From contig MGTU01000028.1 in assembly GCA_001799615.1 (NCBI GenBank), positions 69,371 to 133,370 of the forward strand: 64,000 bases of DNA, read 5' to 3'. The notes below the pieces were generated by a model that was not told the DNA's origin, made no database searches, and saw only the letters and a list, made by a program, of their open reading frames with translations. Positions within the stretch are counted from its first letter, which is position 1, and every line of letters starts with the position of its first letter. Made by a program: the position numbers and the translations under genes. Shown one piece after another: positions 17,753 through 26,400 of this stretch. The DNA is from Elusimicrobia bacterium GWA2_61_42. Its GTDB lineage: Bacteria > Elusimicrobiota > Elusimicrobia > Elusimicrobiales > UBA9959.

Positions 17753-18879
17753 AGCTTGCGCTCCGGGGAAAAGCGCCGTTCCATGGCGCTCTCGATAACG
17801 GGATTGGCCGTACAGTGCAGCCAGCAGTGACAGTCCCAGGCAGCGATATTTTTGCGCTCGGTTTGAGCTTTGGGACAGGTCCAGGCCGCGTCGAAGCCGT
17901 CTTCCAGGGCGTTGCCTACGGTGCGGTGCTTGAGGACCGGGCAGAAGAAGAGGTCCCCGGCCGGGGACAGCATGGCGTAGCGCTGCCCGGCGTAACAATC
18001 GCCCATCAGGCGCCGCGGGCTGATCATGTAATCCTTGAGGCGTATCCAGTAGATCAGGCTGCTCCACAACCAGGGCGTTTCGCTTTCTTTGCCCGACATG
18101 AGTTTCTCAAAAGCCTTGTTCTCGGCGCAGATATCGGCGATGACCCAGTCAATGCGCGCGAGGGCCGCGGCCAGTTCTTTGGGGGACCAGGTGAAGGTTT
18201 CCGCCTCCAGCCCTTCGTGGTTGACCACTTTCTGGGCTCCGAACCAGACCTTCAGTTCTTTCGCGGCGAGATAGGCGTCGATAAGGCCTTCCGCGTTGGA
18301 GGGCAGCAGCGTAAAATTAAAAGCGAGGTCCATCTTGGGATACCGGGCCCGCAACGCCCTGGCGGACTTCATCGTGCGCGCGTAAGCGCCGCGCGAGCCC
18401 CGCACGCGGTCGTGGGCGGCGCCCACGCCGTCCAGCGACGAGCCCAGCCACAGGCCGGAAACGCCTTTGGCGAGGCATTCGTCGATGCGCCTGAACAGCA
18501 GCCCGGTGTTGGAGAGGTTGCTGAGTATGCCCAGGGAGATCTTGGGAAAGCGGTTTGCGATCACGGCCGCCAGCTCGGCCAGATCCGGCCTGAGGCACGG
18601 CTCGCCGCCGGTAAGGACCGCGGTCTTTATGCCGCGCAGCAGTTTGGAGGAATCCAGCATCCGCGCGAGGGCTTGCGGGGAGATCTCCTTGCCCGCTTTT
18701 TTTATGCGCCAGTGATGGCACATGCGGCACTTGAGGTCGCAGCGGTGCGTGACCTCGAGGTGCAGCTCCCTTATCGGCTCGGCCCTGGAGAGGGGGCGCG
18801 GCGACAGCGGCCAGGAGGAGAGCTCCTTGATGACGAAGCTGGCGCTGGCCGGCATTTTGGCGCGGAGATCGGGCTTCAC
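17749..18879 (-). CDS. Radical SAM protein with twitch/SPASM C-terminus
   Basis: A 376-residue enzyme with HLEVTHR-C47-DLK-C51-RM-C54 and VLTGGEPCLRP. The Cys-rich end (MGDCYAGQRYAML, LFFCPVL, WTCPKAQ, WDCHCWLHC) could bind one or two auxiliary clusters. It is flanked by glycosyltransferase genes with ATGA overlaps on both sides, which ties it tightly to them. Substrate unknown; carbohydrate-active rSAM enzymes exist, so a sugar substrate is possible. Confidence 0.87.
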   Translation of the reverse strand: MKPDLRAKMPASASFVIKELSSWPLSPRPLSRAEPIRELHLEVTHRCDLKCRMCHHWRIKKAGKEISPQALARMLDSSKLLRGIKTAVLTGGEPCLRPDLAELAAVIANRFPKISLGILSNLSNTGLLFRRIDECLAKGVSGLWLGSSLDGVGAAHDRVRGSRGAYARTMKSARALRARYPKMDLAFNFTLLPSNAEGLIDAYLAAKELKVWFGAQKVVNHEGLEAETFTWSPKELAAALARIDWVIADICAENKAFEKLMSGKESETPWLWSSLIYWIRLKDYMISPRRLMGDCYAGQRYAMLSPAGDLFFCPVLKHRTVGNALEDGFDAAWTCPKAQTERKNIAAWDCHCWLHCTANPVIESAMERRFSPERKL

Positions 18880-20099
18880 GGCTTTGCCTCCCCGCCGACG
18901 GCCGCGCTGTAGGCGCGCGCTAGTTCCAAAGCCAGGTCCTTCCAGGAATAATGTTTCTCCGCCAGGGCCCGGGCGGCCAGCGCCATGCGCTCGTAAAGGG
19001 GGAAATCGGTCTTAAGGCGCGCCACGGCGGCGGCGAAGTCTTTGGGCGTGTCGGCGACCAGCAAATGTTCGCCCGGCCTGGCTTCGGGGATGCCGCGCGC
19101 CACCAGCGAGGTAGCCACTACGGGGATGCCGGCGGAAAAAGCTTCCAGCACTTTTCCCTTTATGCCGAAGCCCAGCCTGACCGGGGCCACGAACACGCTG
19201 GAGCGGGAAAGGTACTCGTTGATATCGGGGACCTCGCCCGTCACCGACACGGGCCCGCCGGGAACGGCCAGCGCCTCTATGGCCGGGCTGGGCTGCGAGC
19301 CGGCCAGGATCAGTTTTGTGCCCGGCAGGCTGCGCGTTATAAGGGGGAACACGCGCCGGCAGAACCAGAGCGCCGCGTCCTCGTTGGGAAAGTGGGGATA
19401 GTGCCCGACGTAGACGAGCGGCGCGGCCAGATGCTCCCTGAGCGGGGCGCGGAAAGGGAAACGGGCCAGGTTGGTGCCGGTCTTTACCAGCACGAGCTTG
19501 CCGGCCGGGGTTTTCTTCGCCAGCAGCCGGCGGTCGTAGTCCGTCAGGACCACGATGCGTTTGTATTCCGCGCAGACGGCGGAATGATAAGCGCGTACCC
19601 GCAGCCATTCGGGGATCTCGGCGAACCGGCGCAGCCCGGTCCATTCCCTGAAGTAGGAGCTGAACAGCGACAGGTGGCCTAGGTCGTGTTCGGTAAAGAA
19701 AGAGACGGGCGCGCCGGAATACCTGACGTAAAAGGCCATCTGGAGGAATTCCACGTGCAGGATGTCGTAAGCCGGGGACAGCTCCATTACCGCGGCGGCC
19801 ATGGCGGGGGAAAACCAGTCCCGGGCGATCCTCGGCAGCGGGGGGCAGGCCCGGGGGTCCGTGATCACGGTTTCCTTCGGGACGGAATGGATCTCTTTGA
19901 ACAGCCCTTCCAGCGCGATGAGCTTGGCGGCTTCCGTGAACTTGCGCTCGCCGGAAGAATGGGTGAAAGTGAGCAGCGAAAAATCGAAGTCGTCCTTCAG
20001 GGCCTGCACGAGCGAGACGATGCGCAGCATCCCGCCGTTGGTCGGAGGGAAGGGCGCCGAAGGCGTAACGAGCAGGATCCTGGGTTTGTTCTGCGGCAT
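18876..20099 (-). CDS. Family 4 glycosyltransferase
   Basis: A 407-residue GT-B enzyme. The N-domain starts PRILLVTPSAPFPPTNGGMLRIVSL with the glycine-rich acceptor-side loop. The C-domain has LVYVGHYPHFPNEDAALWF, LILAGSQP, and the GT4 donor motif as VFVAPVRLGFGIKGKVLEAF (the E-x7-E region). Start at 20099 is the ATG just before PQNKPRILLV; an in-frame extension to 20168 lies in the upstream gene and is not plausible. The 2-bp gap to the upstream gene indicates co-transcription. Likely builds a surface or secondary-metabolite glycan with the neighbouring GT2. Confidence 0.88.
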   Translation of the reverse strand: MPQNKPRILLVTPSAPFPPTNGGMLRIVSLVQALKDDFDFSLLTFTHSSGERKFTEAAKLIALEGLFKEIHSVPKETVITDPRACPPLPRIARDWFSPAMAAAVMELSPAYDILHVEFLQMAFYVRYSGAPVSFFTEHDLGHLSLFSSYFREWTGLRRFAEIPEWLRVRAYHSAVCAEYKRIVVLTDYDRRLLAKKTPAGKLVLVKTGTNLARFPFRAPLREHLAAPLVYVGHYPHFPNEDAALWFCRRVFPLITRSLPGTKLILAGSQPSPAIEALAVPGGPVSVTGEVPDINEYLSRSSVFVAPVRLGFGIKGKVLEAFSAGIPVVATSLVARGIPEARPGEHLLVADTPKDFAAAVARLKTDFPLYERMALAARALAEKHYSWKDLALELARAYSAAVGGEAKP

Positions 20100-20101
20100 G
20101 A

Positions 20102-21355
20102 TCAGGGCTGCCGGCCTCCCAGCTCGAAGACGAGCAGTTCCATTATGCTCAGGCCGTCCGCGCACCATTTGTGGACCAGCAGGTCTATGTTCAGGTCGCC
20201 GGGCGCGGCCGCGGGCGGCCTGCTTGAGACCACGGCGTCCTCGGCGGTGATCACCCTGAAGCCGGCCTGCCGCATGCGCAGGCCCAGGTCCGTCCAGGCA
20301 CAGCTGGCGGAGGAGAACCTGGTGTCGAAACCGCCTACCCGCCTGAAAGCCTCGGCGCGCACCAGGACCAGGGGCAGGTCGTCCACCAGCAGCGGTTCGC
20401 TGTGCATGCCCTGGCGGTTCAGCGAGGCCGCCTCCAGGATGACGCCGGCGGGAGGCCGCGCCCCGGCGCTTTTCAGGACCGCGGGCGACGGCAGCACCAG
20501 CCCGGCGTTGGGGAAGGTCTGGTAGGCGCTTTTAAGGCGCAGCCACAAGGCCCCGCAGGCCGAGTACGGCCGGCTGATCACGGCCCAGGCGGGGATATCC
20601 GGGGAAGCTTCGAACAGCAGCTTGTTCACCGCGGCGAGGTCCAGGCCTTTGCCGAGGGCAGCCTGACGGGCGGCGGCAAACGCGCCCTGCAGCCCAGCCG
20701 GCGGCCTGGCCGACGGGCTGATCACGCCCAGCTTTACCGGCTTGCCGCCGGGCGCCGCGCCAAGTTTGGCCAGCGCGCCGGAGATGGACGCCAGGCCGCG
20801 GGCGTCCGCGCCGAAAACTCTTTTGAGGAATTCCGCGTCCGCGGCGTGCTCGCAGAAAACCGCGTCGCAGCAGGACAGCAGGTTCTTGTCGGCGTCCCGG
20901 AACCGGGCTTCGCCGGCGGCAGCGCCGGCTTTACCGCCCAGGGCCGCCACGTCCTCGCGGCCCAGCACGGCGAAAAAACGTTTGGCCGAGGCGAACAGGC
21001 GGGCGTCCACCAGGTGCCGCCGCATAGCCTCCAGGCCGACAAAACCGATGAGCTCCAGGCCGGGGTTGGCCGTAATAAGGGTCTTGAGCCGGCCGGAGAC
21101 GTCGGCGCGGGTCACGGAAGGGAAAGCGTAAATAGCCACGCCCCGGGAAGCCAGCGCGGCTTCGTCGAGCTTGGCGGAAAGAGGCTTATCCTCCGGCAGG
21201 CACAGCACTTCGTGGCCGGCGGCGACCAGGGTAAGGGCCTCATACGCCGTCTTTTCACGTCGGGCAGACCGGGGCGAAGGGATGGACGGCACCAGGATAA
21301 GCACCTGTTTGCGGTCCCTGGCGGTCTGTTTTACGGAAGCGTTCTTTGTTTTCAT
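20102..21355 (-). CDS. Glycosyltransferase-like protein, mixed architecture
   Basis: A 417-residue protein. The N-terminal third resembles a GT-B N-domain (KQVLILVPSIPSPRSARREK, VAAGHEVLCLPED). The C-terminal third has the acceptor-side signature of GT2 enzymes (VLVRAEAFRRVGGFDTRF, then WTDLGLRMRQAGFRVI, where an ED pair is usual). The middle is Ala-rich and not recognisable. It may be a fusion or a degenerate transferase: the donor-binding DxD of GT2 is not evident and neither are the GT4 donor residues. It is followed at 2 bp by the GT4 gene and preceded at 20 bp by the nucleotidyltransferase gene. Activity is uncertain. Confidence 0.55.
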   Translation of the reverse strand: MKTKNASVKQTARDRKQVLILVPSIPSPRSARREKTAYEALTLVAAGHEVLCLPEDKPLSAKLDEAALASRGVAIYAFPSVTRADVSGRLKTLITANPGLELIGFVGLEAMRRHLVDARLFASAKRFFAVLGREDVAALGGKAGAAAGEARFRDADKNLLSCCDAVFCEHAADAEFLKRVFGADARGLASISGALAKLGAAPGGKPVKLGVISPSARPPAGLQGAFAAARQAALGKGLDLAAVNKLLFEASPDIPAWAVISRPYSACGALWLRLKSAYQTFPNAGLVLPSPAVLKSAGARPPAGVILEAASLNRQGMHSEPLLVDDLPLVLVRAEAFRRVGGFDTRFSSASCAWTDLGLRMRQAGFRVITAEDAVVSSRPPAAAPGDLNIDLLVHKWCADGLSIMELLVFELGGRQP

Positions 21356-21375
21356 GGTCGGTTGCCCTTGTGCCG

Positions 21376-22956
21376 TCAGTAGAGAAAGGCCTGCTCCGCC
21401 GCGCCCGCCGCGGCCGCGCGCAGCGTTTCGGCGTTAATGGCCGAGATGAATTCCGCGTCCCCCGGCTGCAGGCCTTTCAGCAGGCTCGTTTCAAAAAGTC
21501 CGTGCGCGTCCGCCTGGCCCCTTTCGCGTTTGAAGGTCTTGATCAGGGGCTGCAGGGGGAAGCAGGGGCGGGCTATGCCTTTTACGAAATACAGCCACAA
21601 AGATACGGCGCGGGAGACGGCATAGACCGGGCCGCCCGCGCCGGCTGGCAGCAGGCCGCGCCAGGTCCTGAGGAAATGGCCCAGGGATTCCCTGTACAGC
21701 GCCTCCAGCAGTTCCGGGCGGGGCGCCAGGCGGGCGCTTTCGCCGGCGCCGAAGATGGTCCGGCGGTGGGCCGAGAAAGGTTCGCGCGCGCCCGACTGCA
21801 GGCAGACCGCCGACTCCGCGTTAAGTTCCAGGGCTTCCGGGAAACCCATTTTCAGCGGATCGTCCTCAAAAGCGCCGAGGCCCATGAGCTGCCGCGACCG
21901 CGGCCCCAGCAGGAACACCGGCCCGTGCATGGCCGAGTTCCACTCCGCCATGCAGTCCAGGATGGAGATCCCGCAGGCCAGGTCGCTGGCCGCGCCCGGG
22001 ATATACTTGAAGACCACGACCGAGCTGAAAATATTGTCGAGGACCGCGGAATCGAAAAAGTCGCCGAACCGTTTCTTGAAAAGAACGAGCATGTTGGCCG
22101 CCGCCTCATCCTCGCGCGGCGGGGCCGCGAACCTGGTAGTGGCGGGGGAGGGCCCGGTAAGCCCTTCAAAAAGATGGAAGAATCGCATGGCGTCGCGCTC
22201 CAGGATATTGGTGGCGTGCGCGCAGGCCAGCTGGGCCAGGCGTTTCACTTCGCGGTCGTCGGTCCAGGCGGCCTTTCCCCGCCCGAGCAGTTCCGACAGC
22301 TCGGCGGCGGGGAAATCCTTGAAATCCTTCAGGCGGGCTTCCGTTTCCCGGCGGGACTTCACTCCCTGGAACGGCGGGCGGGCGGGGGCCGAGAGGCTGT
22401 GCCTGGCTATATCCAGGACGGATTTCCTCAGTTCCCGGACGGCCAGCGGCCCCGGCACCGGGGTCTTGGCGACGGCTATTTTGCATAGCCGCGTGTGGGC
22501 GTGCAGGCATTCCGTCCAAAGGGCCAGGTTCGTTCTGGCTTCCGCCAGGGCGGAAGGGGGGCCTTCCGGGGGCAGCGCCGGGAAGGCGCGGATATCGCCC
22601 CAGGCGTAATAAATTTCCTGTTCCCGCTCCGTAACGATGATCGGTTCCCCCATTACGGGGAAGAAAAGCCTGAAAGCGCGGTAGAACCTGTTCCACTCCA
22701 GCAAAAAGCCGGCGGCCTGGTCGGGGGGGAGTTCGCCGATCTCCATTACGACGTCGATATCGCTTATCCCCGGCTCCCAGTCGCCGGAGGCGTAGCCCCG
22801 GTGGACTTTTATGGAAACGATATCGGGAAATAAAAAGCTGGCGAGCCGGCGGAACACAAGCCAGGCTGCGCGGTAGTAGAATGTGAAGAAAAAGCGGAAC
22901 AAGGCGATCCGGCTGAGCCTGATAACGGCTATCCTTGTCCAGACTTTTATCGGCAT
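21376..22956 (-). CDS. Nucleotidyltransferase-fold protein
   Basis: A 526-residue protein whose N-terminal part has the polymerase-beta-type nucleotidyltransferase motif YASGDWEPGISDIDVVMEIG (G-x5-SDxD). Such domains transfer a nucleotide to protein, sugar or antibiotic. The first 45 residues are hydrophobic and basic (FRFFFTFYYRAAWLVF), possibly a membrane-surface helix. The remaining roughly 400 residues are mostly helical with no recognised motif. The ATG is 2 bp from the stop of the PqqD-like gene. Nucleotidyltransferase-fold proteins are known next to PqqD-like genes in polysaccharide and peptide-modification loci. The exact reaction is unknown. Confidence 0.65.
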   Translation of the reverse strand: MPIKVWTRIAVIRLSRIALFRFFFTFYYRAAWLVFRRLASFLFPDIVSIKVHRGYASGDWEPGISDIDVVMEIGELPPDQAAGFLLEWNRFYRAFRLFFPVMGEPIIVTEREQEIYYAWGDIRAFPALPPEGPPSALAEARTNLALWTECLHAHTRLCKIAVAKTPVPGPLAVRELRKSVLDIARHSLSAPARPPFQGVKSRRETEARLKDFKDFPAAELSELLGRGKAAWTDDREVKRLAQLACAHATNILERDAMRFFHLFEGLTGPSPATTRFAAPPREDEAAANMLVLFKKRFGDFFDSAVLDNIFSSVVVFKYIPGAASDLACGISILDCMAEWNSAMHGPVFLLGPRSRQLMGLGAFEDDPLKMGFPEALELNAESAVCLQSGAREPFSAHRRTIFGAGESARLAPRPELLEALYRESLGHFLRTWRGLLPAGAGGPVYAVSRAVSLWLYFVKGIARPCFPLQPLIKTFKRERGQADAHGLFETSLLKGLQPGDAEFISAINAETLRAAAAGAAEQAFLY

Positions 22957-22958
22957 TA

Positions 22959-23252
22959 TTAGACGGATCGGGAGATAATTTTCTGGGACTCCAGCGTTTT
23001 AACCAGTTCCACCACGTCTTTTCTGACTTTGGCGGCGTCGGCGCCGAATTCCGCGGCCAGGGTTTTGATTATCTCCGAAAGCGGAGTATTTTTACAGATA
23101 AGCTCCCAAACGAAGACCGCGGTGGGGTTCATCGAGTAGTAGTCGCTGGTTTTGACGTTAAGGAGAACTATTTCATTAGCGACTTTGCGCGAAGCTATAT
23201 CGGGAGAGGGCTTCCAGGAGGCGTTGAAAATGTCGTCAGTATTTTTGGCCAT
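22959..23252 (-). CDS. PqqD-like (RRE-fold) protein, first gene of the rSAM operon
   Basis: A 97-residue PqqD-family protein. The fold signature is NEIVLLNVKTSDYYSMNPTA, then VFVWELI, then PLSEIIKTLAAEFG and a helix VRKDVVELVKTLESQKII. PqqD proteins are peptide-recognition elements that hand a precursor peptide to a radical SAM/SPASM partner. The ATG at 23252 is preferred: a TGGTATAAT extended -10 ends 6 nt before it, so the transcript should start at the ATG. A TTG at 23279 would give nine extra residues but lies upstream of that promoter. As the first gene of an operon with ten rSAM genes it could serve several of them. Confidence 0.85.
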   Translation of the reverse strand: MAKNTDDIFNASWKPSPDIASRKVANEIVLLNVKTSDYYSMNPTAVFVWELICKNTPLSEIIKTLAAEFGADAAKVRKDVVELVKTLESQKIISRSV

Positions 23253-23258
23253 AACCTG

Positions 23259-23267
23259 ATTATACCA
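23259..23267 (-). promoter_or_regulatory. Extended -10 promoter TGGTATAAT for the rSAM operon (leaderless)
   Basis: On the minus strand the bases are TGG TATAAT, a consensus hexamer with the TGn extension. Six bases (CAGGTT) separate it from the ATG at 23252, so the +1 would be the A of the ATG. No good -35 is seen at 17 bp (GGAAAC), as is usual for extended -10 promoters. Confidence 0.7.
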
Positions 23268-23270
23268 TAG

Positions 23271-23301
23271 ATAAAACAAGGGTTTCCACCGGCCGGAAAC
23301 C
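23271..23301 (-). terminator. Terminator-like hairpin just upstream of the rSAM operon promoter
   Basis: On the minus strand GGTTTCC and GGAAACC form a 7-bp stem around a 7-nt loop, followed by CTTGTTTTATC. It would stop minus-strand transcripts entering from the right, insulating the promoter at 23259, or end a short leader made from the TATAAT at 23336-23341. Confidence 0.45.
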
Positions 23302-23424
23302 CCCTGTTAAGGCGCGAAGCGCGTTTGCGCTATTTATTATAAATTTGCTAGTTTCTTTAGCGAGAGTACACGCAGTACCTAGCCCCAGGGCTGAAGCTTT
23401 GGCTGACCGCGGCCCTCAACGCTT
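23280..23424. other. Divergent intergenic region between the rSAM operon and the beta-helix operon
   Basis: This 145-bp AT-richer stretch separates two divergent transcription units. It holds the hairpin at 23281-23301 and an AT patch (23331-23345). The patch reads TATAAT on the minus strand (23336-23341) and TATTAT on the plus strand (23335-23340). The plus-strand hexamer is the best candidate promoter for the gene at 23425, but it lacks a TGn extension and a clear -35. A Cys-free precursor-peptide ORF is not evident here. No convincing Shine-Dalgarno precedes 23425. Confidence 0.4.
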
Positions 23425-26400
23425 ATGAACCCACCAGCCGGCCAATCCCCCCAGCGAGCCAGATATTCGAAGATCTCCTGCTACGGCAGGTCGATGGATT
23501 TCTTTTTCGCTTCCGGCGACTCCCTGGTCCTGGACTCCGAAGCCAAGAATACCCCCGAAAAGATAAAAGCCGGCGACATCATCGCCTACCTGGACTGGGC
23601 GGACGCTCCGCTGGTCTCCGTGCACCGCGTGATGCTGAGGTTTACGGGCAAGGACGGCGGCGCCAGGTTCCTCACGAAGGGGGACGGCAACCTCTGGTTC
23701 GACCCGCCGGTAAGCGCGGGCCAGGTGCTGGGCAAAGTTGTGGAGATCCGGCGTCCCGGGCTGGAGCCGCTGGGCATAGACCTCGGGCCTGGCCGCGGCG
23801 CCGGGCTTTTGATAGCCGGCTACAGCTATTTCGCCGTACTGGCCGTCCGCGCCTGTGAAAGCGCCGCCGGCCTGCTGCAGCGCGCGGTCTGCCTGGGCGC
23901 TGCCGCGGCGGCCGGGTCGGGCCGCTGTTTCCCGCTGTTCCGTCATCTCCTGCCCGCGCTTTTAAGAACGGGGCTTTGGGCCGACCTCAACCGCCATGAG
24001 AGTTTCTACGCGGTTTTCTCCTGGCTGCCGGGGAAACTGGCGAAGGCGGCGCGCGCGGCCGGGGGGCGGCAGGCATTCCCCATGGCGGCCGCGGAGCAGC
24101 CCGCAGAAACCTTTCTTTCCGGCAATATCAGGGAACGCCTGGTTCTTTCCGGCCGCGTCACGATAGGCGGGGACGTTACCATACTGCCGGGCGCCTCCCT
24201 GGTGCTGCAGCCCGGCGCCAGCGTTAACTTCGCCGCCGGCAAGTCTTCGAACAGCCGCGCCCTGAGGACCGCCGGCAGGGACGTGCTGAACTTCGAGAAC
24301 GGCAAATTGTGCAAACTCCTCGTCTACGGCGAGTTCGTCTGCGCGGGCAGCGCGGAGGCCCCGGTGCGCCTGGGCGGAAGCGGCGACAAATGGGATGCCC
24401 TGATCTTCCTGGGCCGTTCGACCGGGCGCCTGGACAACGTCCTGTTCTCCGGCGCCGCCAACCCGCTGCGGGTCATGGATTTCGCCCGCGTGCGGCTGAC
24501 AAGCGTCGGCGCGGGGCAGGTTAAGGAATTCTGCGTTCTGTCCGGCTGTGCTTCGGTGGAACTCAGGCAGACCCGGCTGGACGGAGTTGCGGCGCCCGCG
24601 GCCGCGCATGACCTGGCGCGCCTGACGGCCAGGGACTGCAGTTTTGTTAATTCCGGCGCCGCGGTCCGCGTCTCGGGGCTGGCCCGCTGCCGGCTTACCC
24701 GCTGCGTTTTCTCCGCTTTTTCCGAATACGCCCTGCGCGCCGACGAAGCCGGCGCCGTCTTCGCGGGGAATTGCTCCGTTTCAGGGGGGGAACTGCCGAT
24801 CTTCGGCGCGGGCGGCAGCTCGCTGCGGCTGCGCGGGACCGAGATCACTAAAGCCGCCGGCCCCGCGGTGACCTTCCAGGGCCGGTCCTTGAAGGTTACG
24901 GGCTGCCGGGTGCACGGTAATTTCAAGGCGGTCCTGTTTTCGGGCGGGCGCGCCGCTCTTAAGTCCTCGGTCTTCTCCCGCAATACGGTCTTCGCCCTCG
25001 ACGCCGCCCGCGGCGACGTAAGCGCCGAGGATTGCGTGTTCGAGGCCGGCGCGCCGGGCGCCGCGGGGCAGGGCGGGCCCGTTATTTCCTTCCGCGGCGG
25101 CACCCTGGAACTTACCCGCTGCCAGCTGCGCGACAACGCCAGGGCGCTGCTGTTAGCGGGCAGGCGCGCCAGGCTGAAGGCTTGCGTCTTTTCCCGGAAT
25201 TCCATCTTTACCGTGGACGCCGTTTCAGGCGACCTTACGGCCGAGAACTGCGTGTTCGACGCTAACTCCGGCGGGCCGGTCCTGACTTTCCGCGGGCGCC
25301 GTCTCGAAATCAGCGCCGCCGAGGCGCGGGACAATGCCGGGGGCCTCCTGATCTTCGGGCGGCAGGCGTTCATTACCGCCTCGGTTTTCCTGCGCAACGC
25401 CGGGGCGGGCCTTGAACTGAACAAAGGCCTGCTCCAGGCCGCCGGCTGCAGCTTCGTCTCGAACCAGGAAGGGTTCAGGGCGGGCGCCGGGGTGCGCGCG
25501 CGGCTGACCAGGTGTTCGTTCAGCTCTTCCGCGGCTTGCGCCGTCAGCGCCGGGCAACCCGGGGCGCGGGTAGAGCTGGCCGAAACGGAAATAGACGGCT
25601 GCCGGCGCGGCGTCCACGCGGCCGGTTCCCGCGTCCTGCTGGAAGGCGCGGTCATACGCGGCTGCCTGGAAAGGGGGCTTTTCCTCGAGGCCGGCGCCGC
25701 CCTGGACTGCCGCGGCGGCGAGATCTTTGGCTGCGCCGCCCAGGCGGTACGTCTCGAAACTGGCGCCTGGCTGCGGATGGCGGGCACGCGCATCGCCGGC
25801 AACGGCGACGGGATCTCGGCCGAGGACGGGACGGTCCGCCTCGATGACGTGCGCTTCGCGGACAACGCGGGAACATCCATAAGTCTTAACGGCGGCGCGC
25901 ACAAAGTCGAAAACTGTTCGCTGCAGCGCGGCGGCGTAGGCGTAGGCGTATACAAGAACGGCCGCTGCGACGCCAGGGACGTGACCGTCTCGGGAACGAA
26001 GGGGGCGGCGCTGGAGGTATCGGCGGCGCTGGCCCGCGTCTCAAATATTCGGATCCGCGCCTGCGCCGCCGGCGTGAAAGCCGAAAGCGGGGCCAGGCTG
26101 GAAGCTGTCGGCCTCAGCATCGACGGCGTGCGGGCCCACGGCCTGCTCGCGCGCGGCGGTTCCTTCATACAGGCCGACGGCGTGGAAATTCTCAATTGCG
26201 GCGGCAGCGCGGTGCTGGCCTCAAACCTCTGCGGCCTCCGCCTGAAGTCGCTTAAGGCCGAAAAATGCGCGGTCGGCCTGACGCTGGAGCAGGGCGGTTC
26301 GGCCAGGCTGGAAGCAGCGCGGCTGACGGACATAGCCGGCTGCTGCGTGAGCTGTTCCGGCGGAACGCTGGACGCCGCGGCCGTGACCCTGCTGCGCGCC

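Noticed and set aside
23280..23424. A RiPP precursor peptide in the divergent gap
   Set aside because: No start codon with a ribosome site followed by a leader/core-like short frame could be made out on either strand.
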